From Paratrimastix pyriformis (taxonomy: Eukaryota; Preaxostyla; Paratrimastigidae), in the NCBI GenBank assembly GCA_027972325.1, contig JAPMOS010000083.1, forward strand, positions 1 to 64,000: a stretch of 64,000 bases of DNA, written 5' to 3'. Below are positions 49,402 to 60,529 of the stretch, piece after piece. How positions within the stretch are numbered: position 1 is the stretch's first letter; every line of letters starts with the position of its first letter. A model generated the notes under the pieces. The model was given only the letters and a program-made list of their open reading frames with translations. It had not been told where the DNA came from and ran no database searches. Made by a program: the position numbers and the translations under genes.

Positions 49402-49620
49402 TTCTCCTTCACGAGTTCGGAGAACGAGGGACAGCCTTCGTGGGATAGCCCCAAACAAACCCAAACCAAGAAAGAGTGAACACTTGCACAGCAAGCACGC
49501 AAAACGGCACTGACATCCAAAAATTTTATCAAAAGAATTTGACATGTCATGTCAGTGCCGGCAGTCGACTCGTCCTTTTGCGCACTAAGCAAATCGCAAC
49601 GCAATCCTTTATCCCGGAGT
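49402..49620 (-). repeat. Inverted partial R2
   Basis: Reverse complement of the last about 210 bp of R2, from gtgaaggagaa back past the hairpin to gcgttgcgattt; it then leaves the R2 sequence. Confidence 0.7.
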
Positions 49621-51110
49621 TCTCCATTTTCTCGGTCCTCTCGGACTCATTTTTCATAGCTTATTGGGAACTCTGAAGTCAAAGAAAACTGCATCATCAT
49701 TGTCCACAGGAGCGGGGTTTGAATGATCGACCTCATCTGTTTTGACAATGTCGCTTTCAAGCTTCAACGAGCTCTGGAAAAGATCTGCGCTCTTCTTGGG
49801 AACGGTGGGCGGTGCCCTTTGGCTCACGCGCACTCGCTTCCGCGCCACTTCGGTGGTGCATTATCGCGACCTCCCGCTCATGTATCGGTTGGCACTCGGG
49901 GTTTCTTCGGGGTCCCCCGTAGTTATTATCCTCGTGCTTTTCGTCGTTTGCCGGCTGAAACGGACTTGTGACCCGCTGGGTCTTGTGAGGTGATTGCAGA
50001 ATGATCGGAGGCCCTGGCCTCCCACCAACCCTCTCGGGTCTGTGTTGATCCCTGGTATTTGCTCTTCCAGAAGAGACAGACGTGAAAAACTCTGTTCCTT
50101 GTTCTCAAATGAACGAAAACAAACAAAAACCAGCACGAAGAAAGAACAAACATTACCGTTTTTATACAGACTGCTTGCAGCTTTGAACGTGCTGGTTTGA
50201 ACTTGGGTCCTGATTTCACACCCGAGGACACGTCTGGTGAAATGCAGTACTGTGGCTGCAGTTTTGTATTCGATTTCTTCGAACGGCTGCTCGTTTTCAC
50301 GGGCGCTTCACTCCAGCGCTGCATGCGAGAAATACTCATTGCGAGGGCTCCGATGAGGCGTCTCTTTGAGGTCTTTGATTGGTTTACCACAAAGACGACA
50401 CGTTCTGGCGTAGCGCAAGTCTGTTTGGATTTGCGTTCGCCCCTCATTTGGACCTCATTTTGAGTCTCATTCTCTGGCAGTCCTTCACCCTTTCAACCAA
50501 ACGCTTCGTCTTGTGTGAGCTGGACACTGTTATTTTAGTGCGGTCTTTCAAAGCGGGTTTGCCAAGCACTGCACTCATTCTCGGACGCTCGAAATGCTCA
50601 TTCTTCTTTAGTTGCGCTTCTTTCGCCCAACTCCCCCCTTTTTTCTTGGAAAACATGCGGGTCCCCTCTTTTTCGGCGGACTATTTTGCAAAGTCTGGGT
50701 CTTGGGTCTCGCTCATTCTGGAATGCTCTCGGCTTGATCGATCGAAGATGACTGAAAGAAAACTCCTGCGAGTCGGGTTCGAGGGCCCTCAATAAACGGC
50801 CGGGCCACTTGAAGAAGTTTGGTCAGTCCGCACTTCACTCATAATCTCGGAATGCTCATTCTCCGACAGCTCGAAGTTCTCTCCCGCACCCGTTCGGGCG
50901 CACCTTGGGCACTCATCGGCCATGAGCGGACGACAAAGTACCGTCGGTTCGCCTTCAGGTCATTCAACTGGAAATTCTCGCAAGGGGTACATTTTTGAAC
51001 CACTGTGGAACTCGGACGTGGTCTGCACAAGAGGCGGGGCATCACCACTCACCACTCAGTTTTTGCCTTCGGTCACTGTGTTCAGCCCGAAACGCGCGCC
51101 CCGGACCCAC
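49621..51110 (-). pseudogene. Unassigned region, possibly a decayed gene on the minus strand
   Basis: The minus strand has several coding-like pieces in different frames: CxxC-containing QKCTPCENFQLNDLKANRRYFVV (near 50,950-51,010), ADECPRCARTG..ENFELSENEHSE (about 50,870-50,930), ARTCRLCGKPIKDLKETPHR (about 50,340-50,420), and two frames (50,444-50,656 and 49,926-50,447) that overlap by ATGA. The Cys pairs suggest a zinc-binding protein, but no family is recognisable and frames change without obvious splice sites. gaatgagcatt/gaatgctcatt words repeat through it. Confidence 0.25.
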
Positions 51111-51135
51111 ACGGATTTGCCAGGGGACCGTCGGG

Positions 51136-51333
51136 CATGGCGCACCGCGGACATGGCGCACCGCGGGCATGACGCACCGCGGGCATGACGCACCGCGGAC
51201 ATGACGCACCGCGGGCATGACCCACCGCGGACATGACGCACCGCGGACATGGCATGACGCACCGCGGGCATGGCGCACCGCGGGCATGACGCACCGCGGG
51301 CATGACGCACCGCGGACATGACGCGCCGCGGGC
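51136..51333 (+). repeat. 16-bp minisatellite (catgacgcaccgcggg-type)
   Basis: About twelve units of 16 bp with two alternating variants (catggcgcaccgcgga / catgacgcaccgcggg). Ends 20 bp before an inverted R2 end. Confidence 0.85.
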
Positions 51334-51353
51334 AGCGCGCACCACCCTTTGGT

Positions 51354-51638
51354 GGGATAGCCGAGTAATCTCTTCCCCAAACAAACCCAAACCAAGAAAG
51401 AGTGAACACTTGCACAGCAAGCACGCAAAACGGCACTGACATCCAAAAATTGATCAAAAAGAATTTGACATGTCATGTCAGTGCCGGCAGTCGACTTGTC
51501 CTTTAAGCATAAGCCCATTCGGACGACGACACGCCAGCCACCGACGCAGAGAAAGGTGGGAAGGGAGTCAGTACCGCGCAACGCAGTAAAAACAATCCAG
51601 TTGGGAGTCACAGCTCCCGAAGGTTTCAATGAAAACGA
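51354..51638 (-). repeat. Inverted partial R2 plus U3 tail, second copy
   Basis: Matches 36,946-37,228 with few differences and ends gaaaacga at 51,638, directly before the UL 3' half. Confidence 0.6.
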
Positions 51639-52568
51639 ATGAAGAAGAGCGGATTGGACGCCTTTGGGGGTGATGTGGGGAAATTTATGGTGAAGGTTGG
51701 AGGGGTGTGCTTGAATGAAGCAGGGGGGGATGAGCTAAATTGGATTGAAAAGCGAAATGGGTGTGTACGGTTTGGGGTCAATAGTCGAGGGGGTGAAGTG
51801 GCAGTCGAATATGGATGGATTTGTGTTGGGAGCAGGGGGCGGAGCTGGTCAGAGCGAGGATGGGAAGAATAGAGGGGGGGCTGGCGTCATGGAGCCTGGG
51901 TACTGTGGGATAACTAATTCCACCGGCCATCGTTGCTATATCACTGCTGCAATTCAAGCAGCAGAAGTGATAGTTGATAGTGGTTTGAGGCTTTGATACT
52001 ATTCGAAAGGGAGGGATTGATTGGTCGACTCAGAATAAGGTTTGGGTTGAGGATGTTGCTTGTAAATTTGATGAATACCATGACGGCGAGGCTGGGGAAG
52101 CACTTATAAAGATGCTGGACATATATGCTGGGGGGAGGAGGACGACAGTAGGCCTGGCTAGGATGGATCGTTGTCTGGGATCTCAAGTTGGGGGTAAGGA
52201 ATGTGGTGCTGTGGTGGAGCATCCTAGGGTGCTAGAGAGAGTGTGTCTTCAAGCAGCCTGGGCAGGGAATCGGATGAGTGAGATGATAAACGAATTGGAA
52301 AAGATTGAGCGGATTGAAGTGAATTGTCCCATTTGTGAGAAAAATACAAGTCATGAAAGATCTAGCATGATTGTGGAGGCGGAGGATTTTGTTTTGATTG
52401 AGGTTGTTCGCAATAAGTATGTAGGTCAAGGGGCGTGGCGGATGAGATAAGAATTGGTGGGGAAAGGTATCTTCCGGTTGCCTTCATGAGCTTCTTAGGT
52501 AGGAGGAAAGGGAAACCTCGACATTGGGTTTGTCAAAAGAAGATTGAGGGGGAGTGGTGGACTTTCAA
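51639..52568 (+). pseudogene. USP-type deubiquitinase-like ORF of UL, 3' half (plus strand)
   Basis: Starts at the USP ATG (MKKSGLDAFGGDVG) and keeps the Cys box region (about 51,895-51,960), EAGEALIKMLD-type box, CPIC pair and RHWVCQKK. It is cut at WWTFN, within the box holding the last catalytic residue, where family B sequence takes over. Several short indels break the frame: one residue group is missing near the start, and one shift lies before and one after the Cys box. The natural end of the protein is therefore not present here either. Confidence 0.55.
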
Positions 52569-55500
52569 TTCAGCCTCGGAGCCTCGGCGAACGAGTAATC
52601 AATCTCGACGACCTTCATCTTCCCAAACCCCCAGGAAAATAGACATCACGTCAGGCAACGCAAAAAGCGGCACTGACCACAAATAGAAAGAAATTCCATG
52701 TCAGCTGACACGGATAGTGTACCCCGCCCTTTGCGTTTCGCACGCTTCAAGACGCATCCCTATTGGGCAAAGAATGGATCAAGCAGATCAACAAGCAACA
52801 CCACAACAACAGACCCAGCAGCAACAGGGGCCCGCCCTTGACCCTGAACATCCGGCCAACCCTGGCCCCCAAACCCAACCTCCTGACCCTGAAGGCGACA
52901 CTGGAGCGGAGGGTGACAGCTCTCTGTTGGATGCAACAAATCCTGAAGAAAAAGAAGGTGAAAGCGATCAAGATCAAGAGGAAGTCGGACAATACTACTT
53001 CGATACTCTCCAACAGATCTATTTCAAACCAACGGCCAAGTTACCGGACATCTTTGCGAAGGAGGCCCCTACAAAAAGGTGGTGACTCCTCCAACCTTAC
53101 CAGAAAGAGAAGCACAGACTTTGCAGATGCTGGGGCTGCAATTCAATCGTCTTCAACACGAAGCACCGACACAAGAGGAATTCGCTCGCGTTGTTCACGT
53201 CGGCCGCGCGTTTCCCAACTTTCGAGACCAAGGCAAGGCCGATCCTGCAGTTGCACCACCAGTGAGTGCCTTACGCCTCATTGATCCAGACCTGCGGAAG
53301 GCGGCGACTCAACGGGACAGTGCGCTGGCTCGGGCTACAGCAGGGGTGTTCTCCGCTATGCGCCCTCTACAGACTCTGGTGGCACTCGCCAACCTTTCGA
53401 CGGCATCATCGCCGTCTGAGCTCTCATTCGAGGCCGCTCGAAACCTTGGCATCCTGGCTCTGGATGCCCTCAAGGAAACGACGAGGACCCTTAGCGACCT
53501 CCGCCGGAGCGAGTGGCGCCCACTGTGCCGGCTGGAGGACGGGACGAAGATGCCCGAGGCCTGCATCATCGAGGCCAGCGAGCTGGAGGCTTTGAAGAAC
53601 AAAGCCACGACGGCCACCGAGGCCAGGAAAAAGCCACTAAACCCGGGTCTGCCCATGGCCTCCTCTGCCACACTGGGTGTGGACACGGGCACTCCCAAAA
53701 ACACCAAGTCAAACAGCACGGACTACCTCTGGGTTATTCCAAAGTCAAGACGGCGCAAGAAAACCCACTTTCTGTCCCCAGAATTTTGTCTGCCCTCGGG
53801 TCCTCCGTTGGCGCACGCTTTTCGACCAACCTCGTTGGCCTTATCATCACAGAGCCCACAACCAACTGGGGTCACAGAAGGCTCATTGGCATTCAATTCG
53901 GGTGCAGCCCCTCCTTTTCCTCGCTCCGTGGCGTTGTCTTGCCAAGAGACACGTTACAATCAACAAGAAGAAAAGGTGAAGGGTCTGCTGCTCACCAACT
54001 CGCACCGCACAATGCTGAAATACTCGATACTCATCAGTCTTTGGTCCGGGAAGCCAGTCTTTGTGGTGTCCCACTCGGCACAACCGTGGCTAAACTGGAA
54101 ACAACTTCTGCACCAGTTCCACCGGCACCGGACGTATCAGCACCGGTGATCACACCCTCGCAGGCGTCGTCGCCAGCACTCGGAGAGGCAGTCTGTATGA
54201 GCCCTACCGCACAGTCACTCTCACACTCAGAGCAGGACAAGGCAACAAAGCCCGTGGGGCAGTCGGGGCGGGCCTGGGGGTCCAGTCCAGGCTCTGACGG
54301 GTCGATGGAGGGAACATCACCCAGGGAGACTCGCGGCATGGGAACACTACCCACCGGAACCCTCCGCGCGAGGACATTACCCCAGGTGAGGCAGGCACTC
54401 ACCGGAGAGACCCCAAGAGGGGCAGCACACGGTGCTGACGGAAGGACATGCGGAGGCGATCTCGTCGGGCAAACCTGAAACCCTCATGGAGGTCTGCGAG
54501 GTTGGGGACTCGGAACAGCAACTCACACCCCAGGTTAGCGTCGTCACCTCAGCGGGGCGAGCGTCACCCAAGGAGGTCCCGAACGTGGGGGCTACACAGA
54601 GACCGGCGAGAAGGATCCGCCGACCTTGGGCGAGGGGTTTGTGAACCCGAGACGGACCGATACACAGTCAGAGGCGGTCACACTCCCCAATGCGGGGACA
54701 CGCGGGGAGGTCTGCGAGGCAGGGTCCCGGAAACACCCACTCACACGTTCCGCTAGCGTTGGCGGTGAAGCTCATGCACCTCAGTGGCGGAGGCAGCGAC
54801 TCGCGTCCCCACCACCCCTCCGGTACGGGTGCGGGGGTGGGGGGGGACCAGGCGCCCCTGGGGGTGGCGCCGATAAAAGTAACCCCCAAAACGGCCAGAT
54901 CAAATGGCAGGGCAAGACCTACCTGGCCCGGGAGTGGGACCAGAGCAAGGGAGGGCGGCAGCAGTCTGTCCAGCACACCTGCACCACCCTTCATGCACTC
55001 CCTCACCCCTCCGCCCCGTCTTGTTCCCGCTCTCCCCCACAACCCCGTCACGGGACCGGAGGAGGGTGCCAAGTCCCGGGAGGGCAGGCACCCAACTCGG
55101 GAACCCACTCACCCCCACCCCTCAGGGGAAACTCTGCCTCACCCCATAACACGGCCCAAGGGGCTCAGCTCGGGGGAGGGACAGTCCTAACCCCTGGGGG
55201 GAGGGACCCCTTCTCGGACTGGACCCTCAATGGGACCGGGAGCAGGCCAAACTGCGGCTGCTGGCACAGCACCCACCTCGGGGACCACTGGCAGGCAGGC
55301 TGGCTCGGCACCGGGAGGAGTGGTTGGCCCTCAGACCACCTCGGGAAGTGGCACAGGTGGTATCGGAAGGGTTTCACATCCCGTTCAAGGGACCCCACCC
55401 AACCCGGGGCGTGGTCCCGGGACTCTTACCACTTGGTGGGGAGGAGAAACTGGGCTTGGAGGCGGTGGTCCAGGAGTACCTTGGGATATCGGCACTGAAA

Positions 55501-56321
55501 ACGATCCAGGGGGGGTCGGACAAAGGGATGAGATCTCCCATTTTTGGGCGGCCCAAGCCCGGCGGGAAATGGAGGTTGATCCTGGACCTCACCGCCTTGA
55601 ATCACTTCATCTTCTGCCCCTCCTTCAAAATGGAGGGGTGGAAGACGGTGAGGGCCGTGGTGGAGCCCATGATGTGGGCCACCAAGATCGACTTGAAACA
55701 TGCATACTTTCACATCCCGATCTTTCCACCTCACCGGAAATACCTGGGAGTCGAATGGGAGGGCACGGAATATCGCTTCCAAGCCCTCCCATTCGGCCTG
55801 AATGTGGCTCCCAGAATCTTTACAAAGACCATGAGAGTGGCAACCAAGGAAGCCCGGAGACACGGCATCTTGGTAGTCCACTACATCGACGACCTCCTGT
55901 GGTGTTGGGCAGGTCACCACAGGAGACCAAGCTGCATACACTGGCACTCCTTCGTCACCTTCTCTCACTCGGGTTCGAGATCAGCTGGGACAAAACCCAA
56001 GTGGAACCAGTTCAAATGCTGGAGTTCCTGGGGTTTGTCCTCGACACTCGAGCGATGACACTCTCACTCCCACCCGAGAAGGCACAGAAGGTGAGAGAGA
56101 TGGCGCACAACACCCAACAGTGCACCACCATCAAAGCCAAATCATTGGCAGCGGTGATCGGGTTCATGTCGTCATGCAGGGAGACGATTCGCCCGGCCTG
56201 CTTGTACCTGCGCAACCTGAACATCGACCTGTCCACGGCGATCAAGGCGCAGGGGGGATGGCACGCACTGGTGACCCTTTCGGAGGAGTCACACAGGGAC
56301 TTGGAGTGGTGGGAACATGCA
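52569..56321 (+). mobile_element. DIRS-like retrotransposon, family B, plus copy (truncated)
   Basis: Parts in order: about 200-bp leader, gag-like region from 52,774, a long Gly/Pro-rich middle, reverse transcriptase (about 55,230-56,320) with SPIFGRPKPGGKWRLILDL, ALPFGLNVAPRIF and catalytic HYIDDLL. RNase H, methyltransferase and recombinase are missing because the element is cut at 56,322 by the X palindrome of family A copy 4. The RT is of the DIRS/Ngaro kind (LPFGLxxAP, YIDDLL) but clearly distinct from family A. Broken, several breaks. Confidence 0.6.
52774..54200 (+). pseudogene. Gag-like region of DIRS family B, plus copy (fossil)
   Basis: ATG at 52,774 opens a Gln/Pro-rich and acidic start (QQATPQQQTQQQQGPAL, EEKEGESDQDQEE), followed by the helical region shared with the minus copy (53,079 onward). 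Same composition as 35,164-36,441; the two copies agree closely over about 1.2 kb and part company near 54,205. Treated as part of a broken element. Confidence 0.5.
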
Positions 56322-56336
56322 CACTATCCATCGTAA
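55230..56336 (+). pseudogene. Reverse transcriptase of DIRS family B (fossil, truncated)
   Basis: RT fingers-palm blocks: RPKPGGKWRLILDLTALN, KIDLKHAYFHIPI, RFQALPFGLNVAPRIF, VVHYIDDLL (catalytic Asp pair), and the connecting LEFLGFVLDTRAMTLSLP and AAVIGFMSSCRETIRPACLY stretches. It ends with LSEESHRDLEWW just before the X palindrome, i.e. at the start of RNase H. Broken. Confidence 0.7.
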
Positions 56337-56997
56337 GACTCAGGATAGCAGCCGACAGCCTCCGTCTTCGGCAGTCTAGGTGCTATATCTCCTTGTTCTT
56401 CATGATAAACACCACACAATGCAGAAAAAAGTCACAAGTCAAACCCAGGTGAAAGCACTTGAAACATCTCAAAAAAGTGTCCTGGGTGGAGAACCGGTCA
56501 AGATGGACATGGGTCGACCGGTGGTCGATAGGGTTGGTTCGACCGAAAAAAACCAATCCTAAAATAAAAATCGTATGGTCACGACGGGCAGCGTGTCCAA
56601 TACGTGTCCATAAATCACAACAAAAATCGGAGAGAGAGGTCAAGGGGAGCCAAGAACATCGGGCGAAAAGAAAAAAATTAACACGCATCGGAAGGGGTGA
56701 GATTCGGTGTCAACGGCCCGAGATTCGGCAAATCTCCGATCTCCGAAAACCGTTAAGGTAATTGCGGGCCAACGGTCCATGATCGAACCGTGAAGTGGCC
56801 CCGATTTGGGCTCCGGAAGGGGTCCCAAGAGAGCGTAAAAAAGCACGGATGTCGAAATCACAACAGGGCAAAAGTTGAAAAAATGAGATCTGAAATTTCC
56901 CGCCCAATTCCAGTACTTAAGGGGGCCTTCGTTTTTTCGTGGTGAACACCCGTTTTTTCAAGGACTACCGACCGAACAACAACGAAACTCTACTCCA

Positions 56998-58577
56998 ATG
57001 GCCTCTACTCATCGACTTCAAGACCCTCCGATGCCCAAGATCACCATCAAGGTTCCAACTCCTGGGACACCCAATCCGACCCCCAACGGCTCTTCGAGTG
57101 GCTCTTCGAGTGCCGTTTCGGCGGGAAGGGGCACCCGCGGCCCTGGCTCGACCTTCTTGGACCGGCTGATGGTTACGGATGCCCGCGTGTCCGGGGCGGC
57201 TCCCGGTGGCCCGGCAAGCCCGGCGCAGGCCCTACAGGCGGCTGCGGCTGTCCACAAGGCTGCTTCCGCTGCGCAGGCCGCGCCCGGCCGGGCCACCGCG
57301 ACCGCTCCGCTGCCATCCCAGGACCTCGACGACGACGGGGCCGCCCAGAGCGGGCCCGAGGGGACCAACCTGCTGCCCCCGCGCCCCTGTGCCCACCCCG
57401 ACCCTCCTGCAGAATCACTCTGCTGTCACTCCCCAGCCCCAGGAAGGCCTCGACGTCTACATCCGGCGCGTGATGGAGGCCTCGCTGGGGGACTTTCTCG
57501 AGCAGCAGCGGGCCTTGCTCGTGGCCGCAGCTGCCGCCTCCGCGGCCTTGCCTTCCACTCAGGAGGCCGGCCTTGCTGCCCGCGGTGCTGCTGGTGCCCC
57601 CCCGGGTGCCGGTGGTGCCGCCGCCGTGCCGGCCGCGGATGAGCCTGCTCCGCTCTCGTTTTTTCGGCCCGACCAGGCCACTGCAACCAACGTCCCGTCT
57701 AACCAACTCCTGCCGCCGGAAGGGTCCGGCGGCTCGCCCGGGCTGCTCCCGGTCCCTTTCCGGGGGAGGCCGACCCGCCCAGCGGCGACGATGATGCCGC
57801 CGGTGCCGAGGGCGAATTTGCGGACGAGGACGACGCTGCCGCCGCCGGCGACGAGGATGAGCCCCGGCAGGCAGCCGACCCGCAGCAGCAGCCTGGCGAC
57901 CGCGAGGCTCTGACAGGCTCGCACTGGAGCGCGCCCGGGCATTTGTCCGGGGCGTTGCCGTGCCCAGCGACTTTCCCCAGCTCGGCTCCGTCACGGGCCT
58001 CGCCCGCGAGTCCAGGGCTGAATTCCGCTTTCTCCAGCGCCTTCACCGGGAATCGCTCAACCTTGAGCGGCTGGCGCGCCTGCCCTGCACCGAGGAGGAC
58101 TTGCGCGCCGCCCTCTGCTTTGCTCGCTCCATCGCCTCGGCCATCGTGGACCGCAAGCGGCTCGCCTGGGTGCACACGGCACTTGCCCCCGACGTGGCCC
58201 GCATGTACGAGTATGTCCGCACCGCTCCCGAGGTCGCCACCGGCCAAAACCTCCAGCAGCTCGACTTCGCCATCCGCCTCGCTCAGGGCATGCGCGCCCT
58301 GCCCGGCCAGCAGCAGCAGCAACGCGGCGGCCAGGCTGGCGGGCGTCGCATGGGCGGGGGCCGCGATCGCGACTTCCGCTCGTCGGGTGGCCGCGGCGGC
58401 TTCGGCGGGCGCAGCTATGGCGGCGGGTTTGGCCGAGGCGGCGACCGGTTCAACGACTTTGCCCAGCGCCAGCAGCGCAGCTTCCCGCAGCGGCGCCGCT
58501 TCGACAATGGTGGCGGCAACAACGGCTCCGCCGGCGGGCGCCAGCAGGCGCAGTCGGGCGGCGCCGGCGAGCAGTAA
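56998..58577 (+). pseudogene. Gag-like region, DIRS family A copy 4 (fossil)
   Basis: ATG at 56,998 (MASTHRLQDPPMPKITIKV). The first 120 residues and the final 200 residues (RGG-rich, ending QSGGAGEQ at 58,577) match copy 2. Broken between. Confidence 0.6.
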
Positions 58578-59704
58578 CGGCGCGCAGAGCCCGCGCGCCG
58601 CGGCAGCAACGGGGTCCGCCATCATCTCCACCATCACCGCCGCCCTCCCCGCTGCCGCCGCCACGGTGCGACCATCCCCCCGCTCTCGGGCCGGCCGCAT
58701 CTCCACCACCACCACCACCACCACCAGCTCGCTTCAGCACTGGGCGTCCCTCCCTCCCGCCCTTCCGGGCCTTCTGGGAGGAGCATTTCCACTTGCCCCG
58801 CCCCGTGCACAACTGGCTCCTGCACGGCTTCCGCATCCCGCTCCTCTGCAAGCCGTGCCGCTCCCATTTGCCCAACTACGTGCACCCCGAGCATGCCTCC
58901 TTCGTCGACCAGGAGGTGGCTCGCCTCCTCGAGACGGGCGCAATCCGACCCGTCCAGGCGCCGCCGCACAACATCTCCCCGCTGACGTGCGCGCCCAAGA
59001 AGAACGGCAAGCTGAGGCTGTGCATCGACATGCGCTTCGTCAACTCCTTCGTCCAGGCGCCGGCCTTCAAGCTGGAGGACCTGACCACGCTGGCGCCCCT
59101 GCTGCGCGACGGGGACTACATCTCGACGGCGGACCTCTCCGAGGGCTACCATCACCTGCGCATTCACCCCGACGACCAGCAGTTCCTGGGCTTCGCCTGG
59201 CGGGGCCGCTACTACGTCTACACGGCCCTGCCCTTCGGCCTCTCATGCGCCCCCTGGGCCTTCACCAAATTCCTGAGGCCTCTCTGCGAGTACCTCCGGG
59301 GCCCCTCGTGCGGCCTGCGGATGCTCTCCTACATCGACGACTTCATCGTGGCCAGTCGGCCGACCGAGGCCGATCGCGAGTGGGCGCGCTTCGTGGCCGT
59401 GATGGAGCAGGCGGGCATGAACCTCAAGCTGGAGAAGTGCCATCCGCCCGCCCCGCGGCAGCAGTTCCTGGGGTACGAGGTCGAGACCGCTCCCCAGGTG
59501 CGCTACTGCGTGCCCGCCGAGAAGCGGCGCACCATCCGGCACGAGATCGCCCGGCTGCTGCGCTGCTCGCGGCCCCACGTTCGCCGTGTGGCCCACGTGG
59601 CGGGCCTCTGCCTGTCCGTCTCGCGGGCCGTTGCCCCGGCCAAGTTTCTCCTGCGCAACGTCTACCGCGTGGTCGCAGCAGCCCTAACTGGCACTGCTGC
59701 GTGA
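58577..59704 (+). pseudogene. Reverse transcriptase region, DIRS family A copy 4 (fossil, truncated)
   Basis: The open part from about 58,793 carries FVDQEVARLL, ADLSEGYHHL, LPFGLSCAPWAF and YIDDF. Over 59,178-59,285 it has the nucleotide version shared with array copy 3 and not with copies 1 and 2. RNase H is missing. Confidence 0.75.
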
Positions 59705-59780
59705 TGCTGGACGAGCCGGCCCGGGGGGACCTCCGCTGGTGGCTGGAGGGCCTCGAGGGCTGGAACGGGGCCTGTCCGCA

Positions 59781-60240
59781 TAGCAGGTCACTTAAGCTAA
59801 ACTAAACGCGATGTTACGCACGATACGTGGGTTTTTTACCCGACGGGTGTCCGATTTTTCGGGAGGCTGCGGAAGACCGAATCGGACCTCCGACCCTATA
59901 GGGGTTATTCCGGCAGGTCTTCCGGAGATATCCACCATTCCCGAAAATCGTGTCTGACCAACCTCCGGGGTTATAGCCACCGCAAATGGTGGTTTGCAAA
60001 TCCCCAGGGTGACCCCGTAACACGAATTCGCGTTGGGTACCCTGAAACGCATCACGTAAACGCGATGTGGCAAAACGGGATCCCATAATTTTCCCATAAT
60101 TTTCCCATAAAAAATTATGGGAAGGTTCCCATAAAAATTATGGGACGTCCCTTTCACTCCGCGCCTTCCCATTCCACCCGAACTCCATCAAAACAGAGTT
60201 GTTTCCCGCCGAAAATTTCCCGCCGAAAAATCCCGCGCAA
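59781..60240. other. Low-copy segment with inverted repeats; no assigned gene
   Basis: Unlike its neighbours this stretch has no copy elsewhere in the window. aaacgcgatgt occurs at 59,805 and 60,058 as a direct repeat. 60,081-60,144 holds cccataatttt words against aaaattatggg words, a strong hairpin. A minus frame (59,792-60,172, 126 codons, SHNFYGNLPIIFYGK ... RRVKNPRIVRNIAF) is open but has no recognisable domain; it may be chance or the end of a transposon gene. Confidence 0.4.
60081..60144. repeat. AT-rich inverted repeat (tcccataatttt / aaaattatggga)
   Basis: Two or three tcccataattttt-type words are followed by two reverse-complement words ending aaaattatggga. A single-stranded copy would fold into a stable hairpin; the pieces are also short tandem repeats. 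Confidence 0.7.
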
Positions 60241-60327
60241 CAGTAGCTCAACAGTAGAACGGCAGCTTGCAATGCCCAAGGTCGTGAGATCTAAACCGAG
60301 CGCCCCCAAATTTATTTTCCAATGAAG

Positions 60328-60400
60328 AAAAAATCGACGGATCGAACCCCTGACACTGAGATTGCAAATCACACAACTCGCCACTGTACCACAGAAACTT
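60328..60400 (-). ncRNA. tRNA-like Pol III unit (tRNA pseudogene or SINE head)
   Basis: Minus strand: A-box-like TGGTACAGTGG (60,381-60,391), an anticodon-arm-like section with loop TTTGCAA (TGC, Ala-like; 4 of 5 stem pairs), B box GGTTCGATCC (60,339-60,348), then T6 (60,328-60,333), a Pol III stop. The T stem and acceptor stem do not pair, and no mature tRNA can be drawn, so it is not a working tRNA. A tRNA-derived SINE or a tRNA pseudogene is most likely. Confidence 0.4.
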
Positions 60401-60529
60401 TGTTGAAAACCAAGCCGGAAAATGGTTTAAATAGGCAGGTTTCGGCTGTGCGGCACAGCCAGGCCAGCCAGAGGATCTGGAAAGAAGGGGAGAAGAAGGG
60501 AAGCAGCGGAGCGAAAAGAGGAGGGTGAG

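Larger units (their letters stand above)
56322..59780 (+). mobile_element. DIRS-like retrotransposon, family A, copy 4 (plus strand, truncated)
   Basis: Partial X (56,322-56,385), inverted R1 (56,386-56,926), gag (56,998-58,577), RT (58,577-59,704). The sequence leaves family A at about 59,780, between RT and RNase H (after ggcctgtccgc), so RNase H, methyltransferase-like and recombinase parts are absent. It is noticeably more different from copies 1-3 than they are from each other, so it is an older or separate insertion. Broken, several breaks. Confidence 0.8.

Noticed and set aside
51136-51333. CRISPR-like array
   Set aside because: Units abut with no spacers; it is a simple 16-bp minisatellite.
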